64,000 nt of DNA from Climacteris rufus (GCA_013398175.1 VZRZ01001926.1:282598-346597), one strand, 5' to 3'. Shown: positions 23,827-37,084, counted from the first letter of the stretch. A program made the numbers and translations. The notes: generated by a model not told the origin, from the sequence alone.

Positions 23827-26277
23827 TGGGCACTGCATCATCTGCAGCACTTCACTGTGACTCTTCAGCTGGGAAGCACTGGACACAGAGTGGTCACTCG
23901 ACCCCACTTCAATCGTTGCACTCACAGATAGCTAATGACTCCATGTTTTTTTCCAAAAAAACTACTTTGGAAACACAATCCTCACAAGGTGTCCCTCAGC
24001 AGCAGAAATGTGCCCACTTTTGCTTTGCTGCCTGCCTGCTTCACAAAGTATGGAAATGTGACTGCCACCACCAGTGTCTGCCAAGATAATGTGATTACAC
24101 TAATCATCTAATAAATGTATGTCTTTACATACCAACTAAGCAGATGCTTCACACCCCAGCAAGCATTCAGCAGGGAAAATCTTAAGATCAACACAGATTA
24201 AACCCAGAGTACCACAGGAAAACAAGTCACAATTTGTGCTACCTAGCCAGTTTGAATAGAAATTATCTCTGGCCCATAAGATAGACAGAATTTGTGAAAT
24301 TATTAGCAGACACAAGAGAAAAGAGTCACAAAAAGAAAGAGAGGAACAAACACCCGTGCTGACTAAACTGGGCAGGAGAGCTGAGCCAGAGTACCTATGT
24401 GTTTTCAAGGGTGATGAGTGAGCTCCACCAGCAGTCCTTGCCTTTTCCCACAATGAGCTGCTATCTGCAGGGACAAACATAACACAAGAAAGCAGGCGTA
24501 AGTGTAAAGCTCCTATTCAATGCCAAAGCTGGTTATCAGCAACGAGGCCCCATATCCCACAGAGTACTTGTAAATTTACTGTCGGCTTTTTGTAATGTGC
24601 AGATAGGTTCATTGTGTGGTTATCTCTGTGGTAAAGACTGCCAGGGATTTGGGGGCTTTACGGTATTGACTAAGGCCATGAAAATAAAATAAAGGCCCTG
24701 GGACTGAAAATATTAACCCTTTATGAACAAGGCCATCCACTTTGTTGGTCTGAGTAGGTTCTAGTGAAGAATAAGTACAACGTGATCCATTAACAGGGAT
24801 TAATTTATGTAATGCAGCCAAAGGCCTGACCATGGGACATGGTGAGGACCTGGCTGCTTCACACCTGGGATAGTGAGAGTATTAACAAATGCCATTGGTG
24901 GTATGCCACTGTGCAATGAGCAGGATCAGTGCCAAAATGACCCAAAGCCTGTTGCAGTGGCTTCCCCACTGTTCAAGCATGCTAGTTCCTGTATCTGAAA
25001 GCACCAGAGATAATAAATGACAGGCAGTGGTATTGAATGCTATAAAACTCATCGTGAAAACCTAGTGATTCATAAGACTCCCATCACTTTCTCTGTTCCT
25101 CCCCTCATTCAGGAGCCGTGAGGGAGCCAGCAGTGGGTGAGGGTCCAAGCTCCTTCCACCACACAAGGATTGGGCAGTCCCTGAGCCCCTGAGGCAACCT
25201 CCCTTCTCCAGGGTGCCCAGCCACAGGGACACTCCAGCATTTCTTTAAAATAAAAAATGGAGTTTGCTTAGCTTTAGAAGGAGTGTTTGCATGTAATTTC
25301 GCAGGAAAGAGGAGAAAACATTGAAGTACATTTTTCCAACAGGCAAACCCCAGGTTATTGACAATCTCTGGAAAATTAAAATATCCACAGAGTTTTTTTT
25401 CCCTCACAGAGTATTTATTTTAATTAAATAGATAGATTACATCCTAATAAAAAGATGTATGTTAAATACAATGGAGAACATCACATGACATGGACATCCA
25501 CAAACAGTATGATCTCACAGGCCTTCCCAGGAGGATATGCACCAAAGTTGGGGAGGGTTGTAAAAACAGGCTCTTTGTAGAAACATTCCTTTATCTCCAT
25601 ATCCTTTCCTAGAACAAGAAGTAGCATTAAGAGAAGAAAGCTTGAAGAAATCTACCTCAGTTATTAAGGAAATTACCTTTAATGTCTAGATTTGCATTTC
25701 GTTTCAGCATTTTCATAGTACTATCAGCAGAAATACTTTGATAATGCAATTTTGCGTTAGAGGAATGACAATTCTCTCTGTAAATGCCTCCCTGAGAAGC
25801 ACCTGGACACTGGGGGAAAAGAAAGGCATTACAAAAAAGAGAGGAGAAAAAGTGTTTTTCCTATTGATCTGAAATTAATGATCTGCCACAGGAATTTACA
25901 ACTTTGCAGGCGTCTACAGTCACCTATGGCAGCTCTACCTTTGAAAGCCTGGATACTTAATCAATTGGGAAAATGTTATCTGCCAGGCACAGGAAAGGAA
26001 TGTAAAATTTCTACACAGTGGTCCATGTATAAAATTTAGCTACTAAACAAAATAAAAATGACTAGTAGATGAAACTGAAAAATTGGGTGAATTGGAAGAA
26101 TGACATATCAGAACTACAAAGTGCTGTACAGGGAATGTGGGGTGAGGGCATGCTTTAGCATTGGGGAGAAGAATTGTTTGGGCAATGAGGCAGGGGCCCA
26201 TGCACAGTTCAGTAACGGGCTTTGGTGGGTACCTACAGCAATTATGACCCATGTTGTTAAGGTTGGGTTATTAAGGT
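23827..26277. other. Unannotated unique sequence
   Basis: No supported gene. A minus-strand frame at 24609-24833 looked slightly protein-like but matches nothing I recognise. The rest is AT-rich. Confidence 0.45.
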
Positions 26278-26723
26278 TGTTTAGACATTTCTCTGCCCAA
26301 ATTAAGATGCAAATGAGACCATATGCCAGTGTCAATAGTATGGATTTTATTTGATAGTAAAGATGGGAGAGAGAGAGAGAAAGTAAGAGAAAGAAATAAA
26401 AAAGATGTGGGGGCACAGAAAGAGAGTGACAGAGCAAGAAAACATCACCACTCCTTGGATCCCAACAATGTTGTGTTGATCCTCCAGCTGCTCTTCTTGG
26501 TGGTGAGGGTACCCCAAGAATTCAATGGATTAATATACACTCAGGCTAGGTAGGAAAATCCAGGCACCTCTCCTGGGGGCATGGGGAGTGTGCAGGTTTG
26601 CCATTGTTTCTTGCAAGAGACTCTGGATCTGTTGCATCACTTTACATCACGTGTAGTCCTGTGGCATCAGGCCTCAGAAATGAGTCAGGTAGTAATTCAG
26701 GGGGTCTTTGATGGATTATGACA
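26278..26723 (-). mobile_element. Candidate decayed ERV LTR (minus strand)
   Basis: Read on the minus strand, a purine-rich tract (26743-26724, GTGAGGGGCAGCTGAGGGGG) is followed at once by TGTCATAATCC. That is the polypurine-tract/TG junction expected at the start of a 3' LTR. Further along the minus strand come a TATA-like GTATATTAA (about 26540-26530), a CT-rich stretch (26400-26365) and an AATAAA (about 26354-26349). A plausible ...AAACA end lies at 26278. The length (~446 bp) suits an LTR. No target duplication was found and the far end is uncertain. Confidence 0.45.
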
Positions 26724-27040
26724 CCCCCTCAGCTGCCCCTCACATAAATATCTCATGGATGTAGTCCTATTGGGGTTGCAGGTTCCACAGCTGAATCAGT
26801 TTGTGTAAGGGAGGATGGGTGTTCATTGCCTCTGATCAAAGGTTACACCACAGACCTAAAACCCCCTACTACCCCTTCAATTGGGGGTGAAATCTGTGCA
26901 AATCTGTTCTCAGTAAATGGATCTGTGGGCTGTGGCCTCCCCGCTGAGCCCTGCCAGGGATGATCAGGACAGCTGCTGAGTTTGGCTTTCTTGTGGATGC
27001 ATAGTGTTGTTTATTTATCCTCAGACGTGAGATGATTGAA
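26724..27040 (-). mobile_element. Possible ERV interior remnant next to the LTR
   Basis: If the LTR at 26278-26723 is real, this is the 3' tail of the retroviral interior, ending in the purine-rich tract at 26743-26724. No reading frame survives and no Gag, Pol or Env motif is seen. The extent is a guess. A second minus-strand AATAAA-like sequence occurs near 27020-27010. Confidence 0.25.
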
Positions 27041-30000
27041 CAATAGCGTTCCCTTTATCTAATCTCAGTAGTCCAAAGTTCCAGTCAGACATCTCCAGGG
27101 AGAAGTTGTGGTTGTGTCTTCTGTATACAGTTTTTCTATAACAATGTTTAAGGCATGAACTATTCCAGTCTCTGACACATGCCGAACGCTCCACTCTTCA
27201 AACAGAAAATGAACACTTCCAGTGCTCACCAGGAACATCTGGTGCAGACATCTCCTTAGGAACTGTCTCCTTGAAAGCAAAAAACCATCAGTCCTGCCGG
27301 TCCAGTGGAAGCCTTACAACCCATTTACAAACCTTTTCTGCTCTAAGGAAGGAAAACTGCGCACAAAAGCTGACTTGCTAAAACAGTGCTTATCAGTGAT
27401 GCAGAAAGTGATAAATACAGGCAAATGGGATCTAACCGGTCATGACTGGAGCAAGCAAGATATTTCCCTTTTCTTTCTTCAAATTTCCCAAGAAGGACAT
27501 TTACCAGCAGGCCCCAGCTCCCTGCAAGGCTTCCTGCAGGGAAGTGGAGAAGCCACAGCTTCCCTGGCAATGCCAGAGTCAGTGCAGATTCCCCAGGATC
27601 ACTCACCAGCATGTTCATAGTTTGATCCCACTTAAGCCAAAATCAAAATATTTTGTTGCTAAACAGAAGACTGAAGGCTGTTATGCAAACCAGTCTTATC
27701 CTAATGTACAGGCAAGAAGTTGAATTAGAGAAATAGGATTAGATGCTACATTGTCAATAAAATAGTTCAACTTAGAATATAGTAAAAATAAAAGAAAAAA
27801 GCTGACAGTGGAGTTTCTGGTCTACCAGTCAAATATTTCAAGGGATGACATCTTCTCTTTCTGCAGAAAATTTCCCTAGAGGGGGGTAATGGACTAATTA
27901 AAGCAATTAAGGCTGAAGACATCAGGGACTTCCCTACAAATCACAGCAAAAAAGTCGCCAAGGTGCCAAGCCCTCTGCTTCCCTGAGCCCACGTTGCCTG
28001 CAGCATGAAGGGGGCCACACTCAGGCCTTCTCTCCCTGCTAGGCCCCATCTTCCCCCAGCTGTCATCTCCTGTCTTGCAAGGAGATGCCCAGTCCCAAAC
28101 TCCATGCCACACCAGAGGGGAGCTTACCCCCACCATCACGCAGAAGACATCTGTGGCACTTAGGTCAAGGGCTATTGAGCAGCCCTCTCTCACTCTTCTA
28201 GCCCTACAGAGGAAACAGCAACATTTTTCTGTGGTGTTACAATCTCAGCACCACAACACCCACGCTTCTCTGCAACTCACTATGTAGTCCTTTCTTGCCC
28301 TTTCTGTTCTCTCTGGTTGCAGAGCAAGACCAGCCTGCTGTTTCACCTTCAAGCAAAGAAAGATCAGTGGAAGTACCTGGTTGTTAAAGTACAGTACAAA
28401 TAGCACTAGGCTCTGATATAGCAGTTTTTGTCTGAGACAATTCAGCTTTTGATCTCTGCATGCAGTTAATTGTTATGCAGACATCTGTGGAAGAGAAAAC
28501 TATCATAAGCAAATCCAGAAATTAGATGCTTGATGCTTAATCTTGCACCTGTCCTAAGAACTGAAATGGACTTTTCCTAGTCTGGATCATGCTGCACAGT
28601 ACTGCAGATCAATGAAAGGCAGAACATTTCAAATGTCAAATAGATGCAAATCCACTGCTCTCCCTCTGACAAAAGGAGAAAGTCACGAGGATAAAAACAA
28701 GAAGGTGTTCCATCCAATATGTTTTCATTAACAGCATTCTTCATGTCTTGAAAATAAGGCAGTAAATCATAAAGAGCATAACTGGGAAAAGCAGTTACAT
28801 TAATTGTTAATTCTGGTGATCTTTTTTTCTTCTTGCGGGCAATCCTAGGACAGCAGAGAGCCAAGTCCCACTCCTCTAGGGGAAAAAAAGCAATGCTATT
28901 TTCAGACAGGGAAGGGAATAAGATAAGACAGGACACCTTGGAGTACACCTAATCCAGATTCAAATAACAGCAAATAAAACAAGTCCCGGCAAAAAACCCT
29001 CTCTGACTAGGAGCTGGTCAGGTATGTGTCAACCATAACTGCTCAGGTACAGTTGTAAGCTGTGACAGACATTCTGGCTACCCATTACCAATTTGCTTCT
29101 ATTCTACTGGGTATAATCACAACTCATCTCAAACCCTTGAAATCCTGGTAATTTGGGATTGCCTTAAGAAATGTCATACCAAAGTCCTGTTTACCCAAAA
29201 AACAGAGCCATCCAAGGGCTGGTAGCAAGGGTTTCAGAGGGGCTATGTGAAAGAGGGCAAGTGCCTCTCCCTTGCTCCTGTGCTGCTGCCAGTTTAGGAC
29301 ATGGCTGTGCCAGAAGGGGTAGCCATGCTGACTGGTTTGACTTGTTCCCTGCAGTCTTCTTCCTTCAAATTAGTCATCTCCCACACCCCCATTGGTATTC
29401 TGGCATCCCCAATACACAGAAGCAGAAGTGCAATTCTGCACCACAGGGAAATATATTTCCCTGTCTCCACTCCAAAAGTGACAGCCAGCTTGCCCACTGA
29501 GCAGCATTTGGATGCTTTTAGCAAACGTTCCACAATGACTCAATGTGTCTTTTATTTTTCCTGACCTAAGAGATCATGATTTCACATACATAGTCACTTT
29601 TCCCCTGACAGCCCCAACACAGAATTTCATGTCAGTGATATGAACTATTTCAGTGCCTTTTCAGTTAACACCAGTTCTGGTTATCCTGAATAATATTTCG
29701 TCAGTTGTAAACATTGTCACTATGTGCTTTTACCACCTTCTCCAGCCTACTTAGGAAGATGCTGAACACCAGAACCAGGTCTGGTGTCTGTAGGACATCC
29801 TCCTGATTGTCTTTCTTCCAACCATTCCTTTTCTGGGGTTTAGCCCACAAGTAACTTCTCTAGTTAAGCCAGAGGGTAACCTCTCCTGTTCTGAGCCTGT
29901 CTGCCTTCCCTAAGGCTGTGTGGAAAGCTACGTAGCCCGATCAAGCACAATATGCATGCTCATTATATCCTCCTATGGCTGTCAAGTCTGACCTTCCTGT

Positions 30001-30183
30001 CCACACCCATGTTTCTTCTTAAAATTCCAGCCAAATCTATGACCACTACAAATGAAACTTGGACTGACTACTACTTCCCAGGATCACTCCTGAAGACCTG
30101 TTCAAAACCTGGCATCCTGTTCCCACTTCCATCCTTCTAAATCCAAAGCTGATAGTAGTGCCAGATTATACATAGTTAGCAAT
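27041..30183. other. Unannotated unique sequence
   Basis: 3.1 kb without a recognisable exon. The longest frames (132 codons plus at 27222; 123 codons minus at 28577) overlap other frames and have no identifiable domain. Confidence 0.5.
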
Positions 30184-30500
30184 TCAGAAAATTCTTATTT
30201 GTGGTGTGTGTTGTTTCAGGACTCCTGAGTAAACACAATCTGGTGCTGAGAATTTGTTAATGTTTATTTTATCAATTTGTCCTAACATGCCTTTTCCCAA
30301 AACCTCAGTTTGAGGTGGTTCCTCAGACTCCCTCCCCATTCTGACATCTCCATCATAATGAATGCCAATGCATGAAAAGAATTTGTTCAGCTTTTTGCCA
30401 ATGCCATTGCTGTCTGCCAATCAATATTTTCACATGGGGGTCATTTATTGGCCCCAGTAGCTCATCATCATCTCTGTGAACTGTGGACAGGTGTTGCACA
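30184..30500 (-). mobile_element. CR1 LINE ORF2 scrap (between endonuclease and RT)
   Basis: The minus-strand translation contains 'KKLNKFFSCIG', then '..EEPPQ...', then 'IDKININKFSAPDCVYSGVLK'. This matches the CR1 ORF2 linker, which reads roughly E-K-A-x-x-L-N-x-F-F-A-S-V-F ... E-x-P-P ... L-x-x-L-x-x-x-K-S-x-G-P-D-x-x-H-P-R-V-L. Just upstream on the minus strand 'ELLGPIN' resembles the preceding CR1 block 'VGPLLN'. The segment is diverged, about 300 bp, and ends without RT catalytic motifs, so it is dead. Confidence 0.6.
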
Positions 30501-33500
30501 GACAAACTGATCATGTTAATATTTATACATCAGATAAATTTGAAATGCATATATACTTCAAATACATGCTGCTAAGTTTACTATGAAAATTTCAGATGGG
30601 AAACACCAAATGTGATCTTGGTACACATCCAAACACAATTGTGAATTCTTTTGGGTATTTCCCAAACACGAGCAATTTTTATCTTAGGGATCTACCAAAA
30701 CTAACTGCTGCACAAGCACAGTCTTAGGCCTCCAGTCATGTCAAACATTTGTTATTGACAGAGATGGATGAAGCCTGAAACAACACCTTCCTTTCTATTA
30801 AATGTTCCAATGAATCCCTGAAAGCAGTCAACTGGAGAGAGACAAGCCAAATACAAGATGACCCTTGCCCAGCCAGCACAGTGCTTTTGAAGCCCCTGTT
30901 TATGTGAAGAGTTGTTAAGAAGATTTATGTGAAGTTGCTCATGAAAATTCATAACAAGTGTTTCAGTAATGGAAGGTAAAATATTTTTTAAAAACAGTGG
31001 ATTGAAGACAAAAGCCCTGTGCTCAATTTACCATATATAAAATAAGCAATAATCGTGACTGTTTAACATTGACTTACAATTCCATCTTAAGCCCCTAGAA
31101 AAAGCAAAGCTGGAGATAAGGGGTACCATCCTCTACAGCACTGAAAGACAGAAGAATGCCTTCAGTGCAAATGAAAGGGAGATGATGAGACTGATTTATA
31201 TGTACCATGATTAATCTTTCACTTTATGTGGGAACAGATTTGGGCATTTGATTAAATATTCAAGGTAGGAGAACAATATCTAACAATGCAAAATGTTGTT
31301 TTGCAACTGCTTTCACACTCTCTCTCTTTCATGAAAGTGGTTTGAATTTTAGATTATTGAGGTTCTGATTTGGGGTTTGGTTTTTCTTTGTTTTTTTTTT
31401 TTTCCCTAAATTAAAGAAGACATCTTATGAATAAATTTAAGTGTAGAAGTGTGGAAAGGACAGGAAGAGTTTTACTTAGTTGCTAGCATTGTTTTTTCAT
31501 CTTCTCCACCTGATCCAGGAGGTAAGGAAAGCAATCAAAACAATGAGAAGCATGCTCTTGGACCCAGGGCAGATGACCATAGCAGGCAAATTCATTGGGA
31601 TTCTGTTTAGAGATGAAATATATTACTGTGTAGTCATCAGCACTGGGCATGGCGACACATAAAGAACATTACCCACATAGACACAGTAAGGATAACAAAC
31701 GAGCAACACACATCTGGGAACAAAAAGCAACCCTTTCATGCTTATCTGTCAGACTTCTCATGTACTCAAGGTGAGGAGATGGGGGGAGAACCATGGGAAC
31801 CTGAAATAGCATAGCTTCATGTAGGAAAGCAATATCATCAGAGAGCTCTGAACAGGGGACACATATTTAAAATTCTTTTTCATTAAAGAATATTTTTAGA
31901 TGCTTAGCTATTCCCCTTCTTCTTTCTGTTTTCTGGGTATCATTTTAATGAATATGTATATTCCTGAATATTTTATTTATATATGTTCACTCCCTCTTCA
32001 TCATAATTCTACATTGTTACTAAGTGATAAGGCTGTGCTGTTGCTATGTTTTCTCCCTCAATAATCCTGCTCATTTGATGCTGCCATTCTTTTCTCTGTA
32101 CAAACAGGCCTCAGCCAAGAACGGGGAGAAACAGCTGGCTTTGTTTCAAGGTCACAGATTTCAGTGCTGTTGGTAATGGCACAAGTTATTCTGAGATCAC
32201 AGATGAGTGGCCCTCTGAGACTTTCTTGCTATTGTTACGCCACAAGCTGCAGCCTCCTGGACTTCCACTCTGCCAAAGGCAACCAAACCAAACCAAAGGA
32301 CTGAGTGATCTGCTACCCAGCCAGGAGACTTCACACACAAGTACATCCATCTGCAGGCACTCAGCTGTATCATGAGACTCTTGTTGAATTCAGATATTCC
32401 ACCAGAGCCCACCTGAGGTCTCACACAGACAATTTAGATGAGCAAAGAGATTGCTCATTCACAAACAACCCAGTTACAGATATCTATTGTGCTGGAAAAA
32501 AACCTGCATATTCATAGGGGTGTTTGCCCCAGGTGCGGTTGCAGCAGGAGTGTAATGCCAGCTGGGCAGCACTCCATGCTGATCCCGCCTCACTGCCCAG
32601 TCCAGTGCACGCTCAGGTAAAGGCATTAGTGATCGCTAACCCTCAAGGAACCTCTCAAGGGGCATGTCCAGCCCTTTGGTGATCCAAGGATGTTGGGTTT
32701 ATAGAGTACAGTCAAGGCCAAGCTGTAGGGCATCAGCTCCAGTGCAAACCCAGGCCTGGGCACCAGCACACCATGGTGCTGGGAGCTGGCTTCACCAGGC
32801 TCAGTATCTCCTCCAGCTCACACCCCTTGCAGTGTCCTGACAGGACCAGGAGAGCTCCTGGGCCTGGGTCAGGAGCAGGGCTGCAGGGGGTGCACCCACT
32901 GTGGACCAGCATCGTGGCAGTGGGAGGACAAGGGAACTGCTCTGCTTGGCACAGCCTTGCCTGAGACCCATCCAGCCTTCTGGGGCTGCACGGTTCGCTG
33001 CAAGGGAAGGGAAGCTTCGGACAATGTGCATTTTAGAGGCCAGAGAGACCATCCTTACAATCTAGTGTAATCTTTCAAATACACTGGGAATACTGCTTCA
33101 CCCACCAATTCCTGCTCCAAATCTATTTGGATGTTTTCAAATTATGTTGACCTTGATACTATATTGCAATCTGGTTACAACAGCAAAATATAGCTCTGCA
33201 TTTATAAAAGCTTACACTGTAGTATCAATCAGTTTATTTTTTACTAAATACATTCACACTTCTTTCTCACATATCTCAAATTTTAATCAGCAACAACCAA
33301 TTGTTTAATTTAAAATGTAAGAAATATCCTGTGTTATGCAATGACAACTAGGGAAATAAATTTTTAAAAAACCAGAAAAAAATAGGCCTATTTGTTTGCT
33401 TTCCTGATGTGATTTGAAAAGCAGATTATCTGACTTTTTACAATTTCTTTAAGAGCCTAATTTTGTCAGCCAGAATCCTGATCTGAGGCAGTTTTCCCAG

Positions 33501-34585
33501 TTGATTTGCAGACCCCTTAAAATGGGTGTTTCTAATCCTGTTGTAAACAAAGACAGGACAGATACCATCCTAGCAGATACCTCTCAAGAAACAATGTCTG
33601 TCACAGCTGCGAGAGATGTGCTGGGGCAAGGCTCATCTCCCTTATCCCACTGCATAATCCCAGGTTTTCACACAGTAAACTTTTGTATCCAAGCCCAACA
33701 GCCTGTTCACTGAAAGACCAGACCTCATTTTCCCAAGCTCTCTTGCATTCCTGTTATTTTTCGACCTCTGATAAAAGCTGGTTTGCTACTAGTTACCCTT
33801 CCGTCCCCTGTCCCACTCCCCCATTCCCTTCCCAAGAACCTCTGTGTCAGAGCTTTAAGGCATAATTGCTCTTGTTTAGCATGGTTAGCAATTAATTTAA
33901 GCAGGAAAAATAGGGAGCCAAAATTAATTGATGCAGACATAGAGATTTCCAGTGTGGAAACAACAAACTCGCCTTGTTCCCCTTGAAATCCAGTTCTTGG
34001 CATGTTTAAGTTAAAACAAATATATTTCCTGCTGAGTGGATAGGCGTCTTGAAATCTAAACTGAATGGGTGTCAAGATGCTCAATGGCAATAAGTGTACA
34101 TTTTCCTCAGCTTCCTTCCAAAAAGTATTTCTTTTTGGTCTGAAGAACCCTAAAGTTAATTTAGCTGCTAGTCCAATGAGATCTCACTCATTTAAATGTT
34201 TGGTTTTGCTCAAAAACACATAGAAAACAGATATTTATGAATGAAGCAGCAATGGACCATGGTCAGTATAGCACTAAAAATTGTGCAGGTTTTCACTTTC
34301 CTATCAAGCTGAAGAAAGCATTAATTTTTGTTAGTTCTCCTGTCAAACACACCCTATACTCTTATTTCTTCACTAAGTCGTACCATACTGAGTTCAGTTA
34401 GCATTGCTTTTGAGTAGCAACTATTGTCCAGCATAAAGCAACAAGTCTACAGCATTCTTTTTAGCAAAGGAGACAAATCAGCTATTTCTCACCTTCAGTC
34501 TTGACAATATATATACATGGCTTGTTTATCTCAGGCTTTCTCACCAGGTTCATTATCGAGGTATAATAGCATCTGGCAATTCCAG
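30501..34585. other. Unannotated unique sequence, one GC-rich patch
   Basis: No supported gene. 32.52-33.01 kb is clearly GC-richer than its surroundings but CpG-poor, with only short unrelated frames. 33.84-33.96 kb is rich in ATTAATT-type homeodomain cores. A T-run occurs at about 31389-31403. Confidence 0.45.
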
Positions 34586-35400
34586 GCACACCTACAGGTT
34601 GGGTGGAGAAGTGATGGAGAGAAGCCTTGAAGAGAAGGACTTGGCGTTGCTAGTGGATGAGGGGATGGATATGACCCAGCAATGTGTACTCACAGCCCAG
34701 AAAGCCAGTTGTCTCCTGGGCTGCATCAAAAGTACCATGGCCAGTAGGGTGAAGGAGGAGATTCTGCTCTCCTGCTCTGCTCTGCTCTGCTCTCCTCTGC
34801 TCTGCTCTGCTCTCCTCTGCTCTGCTCTGCTCTCCTCTGCTCTGCTCTGCTCTCCTCTGCTCTGCTCTGCTCTGCTCTGGTGAGACCCCACCTGCAGTGC
34901 TGTATCCAGCTCTGGTGTCCCCAACATAAGAAGGACAAGCACCTGTTGGAGTAAGCCAAGAGAAAGGCTAGGAAGTTAATAAGAAGACTGGAGCATGTCC
35001 CCTACAAAGTCAGATTGAGAGTGCTGGTGCTATTCAGCCTGGAGAAGGGAAATTTGCATGAAGATCTCATGACAACCTTCCAGTATCTGAAGGGGCCTAC
35101 AGGGAAGCTGAAGAGGGACTCTTCATCAGGAACTGTAATGATAGGATAAGGGGGAATGGGTTCAAACTGAAAGAGAGGACATTTAGGTTAGATATTAGGA
35201 AGTAATTCTTTACCATGAGGTTGGTAAGGCACCCAGGTACAGGTTACTCAGAAAAGCTGTGGATTCTTCATCCCTGGGCTAGGGTGGATGGGGCTTTGAG
35301 CTGCCTGGAATAGTGTGAGGTGTTCTGTCCATGGCAGAAGGGTTGAGATGGGATGATCTTTAAGGTCCATTCCAAGCATCCTATGATTCTGTGATTCTAT
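34586..35400 (+). mobile_element. CR1 LINE 3' half (sense), end of ORF2 plus 3' UTR
   Basis: The best-preserved CR1 in the window. The translation shows the CR1 ORF2 C-terminal region: 'LVDEGMDMTQQC', 'AQKASCLLGCIKS', 'MASRV', then 'PHLQCCIQLWCPQH' after a disrupted stretch. Next come blocks matching 'QYLKG' and 'GNGFKLKE' (34.9-35.2 kb), and it ends at the diagnostic CTATGATTCTGTGATTCTAT terminus (35381-35400). Frameshifts and stops break the ORF. A pentamer expansion (34764-34880) is inserted where the consensus has only 'CTCTGCTCTGCTCTGG'-like sequence. It is 5'-truncated and non-autonomous. Confidence 0.93.
34764..34880. repeat. (CTCTG)n array with 20-bp higher-order unit, inside CR1
   Basis: About 115 bp of CTCTG pentamers in which every fourth unit carries a C for G change (CTCCT). 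This gives a 20-bp unit present in four exact copies from 34781 to 34860. It is stop-free in several frames on both strands, which explains the Ser-Arg-Ala-Glu-Gln-type and Ala-Leu-Leu-Cys-Ser-type open frames here. Confidence 0.96.
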
Positions 35401-37084
35401 AAAGAATCATAAGAACAAATATATAGAGTGGTCAATTCAGATATAATATTCAGCCCTATAGAGATGCCTCAAGTAGACTACAAGGAAATTACAATTAAGT
35501 TTTGACAGAAGCATTTGCATGGAACAGTTAATAAAAAAATCCCTTACTAACCTTTAATATTTTTAATAATGACAAAATGACACTTGAGTGACCTAATATG
35601 AATATTTAATTAGGCTTAATAAAATGTAAAGTCAAGACTAATTCAAATAACTAATTCCAAGGACTGGCTTATTTTTTTACCATTTTGCTTGGTTGTCAGG
35701 GGAAAAAAAAACCCCACAACTGTTTTACTACTCATTGCTGAAAATAAATTGCTAGCTGCCTCTTTTCAGGAAAGCCACACTGCCAGATTAGCACACAAAA
35801 TATATTTTTAATGATTCCCCCCCCTCCCCCCCGAGGAATAGTAAAAGAATCTGGATTAATACAATTACTGTCCAAGAGGCAGCACTTTGAGCTACACATA
35901 CATGGAAGCAGAACACTTCTTTTTTTTTCCACTTGTCACTGCCAGCAGCCCTACCCAATCCAGCTTTGAAGTCTAAGTTGGAAATCTTTCCCAGGGCTCC
36001 AACTATGATTTCTGTTTTCCTGGTGCATCCCATGGCACTATGGAAACAATGATACATTTGTGCTAGCCTCCCCAGGGATCAGAATGGCGTGAGCAGGGGA
36101 AATGACATCTCAGTTATGAGTAAGAGACGGGACGGAGCCCACACTGCTGCAGTCCAGGCTAGGGTCTGGCCCTTGAGGGATGAACTGGATGCCTCTGGTA
36201 CATGTTGGTGGGTCAGAGAACAGACAGAGTGAACCCAGTGCTGGCATCACATCTCCACCCATGCCTGTAGATCATGTGCGCTTTGGAGGCACTACTCACC
36301 TATCTTTTGCAATCTTTTTAGGCCATATTTATATTTGCTCACCTGGGAGTGGGAGCTCCCTAACACCAAGTCCAGTGCACCCAAATCACTTTGATCTGCT
36401 ATAAAGGCTGGTGCTGTGCATGCTCCCACTGCTCATGTGGGCTGCCAGGCACCAGTGGGGAGGTAATCTGGCAGGAAATGCATCAGCAGCAAGGCTCAGG
36501 GTAGATGCAAACAGCCCATGACGGCTAGTTTTTGCCTGACAGTGCTAATTAATTTGCTGCTTCTTATAACTTCCACCCTGAGAAATTCATCACGGGGGTT
36601 ACCCAAGGTAGAGGGTCTGCTGCAAGGTGTTGAAGCATTACCAGAGGAGAGCAAAATGCCACTGGCATTGTGAAGAGATGGCAGCATCTGGAAAGAAGAG
36701 GTGATTGCCTTAACAAAACACACAGTGCAAAAGACAGCAATAAATTTAACTGCAATCTGTTTTTCACTGGTTACACTGTCCAGGTAGGACCTGTCTGCAT
36801 GGCTATACTATTTAAACAAAGAGAATAAGTCCAGCTTTCTTCCGTCTTGTGATTCAGGATAATTACAACTGCTCTTACCCAAGACAGACCCCTTCCATTC
36901 TTTTGGGCTACCCCAAATTCATAAGGACTATCTTGGAATTTCCCTGTGAACAACTGAGAAGTTCCATCATGCAAGCAAATTCATTTTTGAGACAAAATCT
37001 CAAGGAAGATGCAGGGTCTTCTTACTGATCAGGGACATGTAGGGATGGGTCATGATGGCGAAGATGTTGGACTGTTCTGATGGC
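35401..37084. other. Unannotated AT-rich sequence
   Basis: No gene is seen. At 35.50-35.66 kb an octamer (ATTTGCAT, 35513-35520) and a dense set of TTAAT/ATTTAATTA cores suggest a possible conserved non-coding element. A homopolymer C tract interrupted by one T lies at 35817-35832. Confidence 0.45.

Noticed and set aside
23587..23925. Gly-Gln repeat protein on the minus strand
   Set aside because: The repeat is the CCCTGT hexamer array; the flanking residues match no family.
24609..24833. Minus-strand frame that looked retroviral in style
   Set aside because: On inspection no Pol, Gag or Env motif is present and no LTR lies close by in the right arrangement.
32520..33010. CpG island or first exon in the GC-rich patch
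   Set aside because: CpG dinucleotides are sparse and no frame shows a recognisable product.
34592..34959. Ser-Arg-Ala-Glu-Gln repeat protein on the minus strand
   Set aside because: It is a reading of the CTCTG expansion inside a CR1 element.
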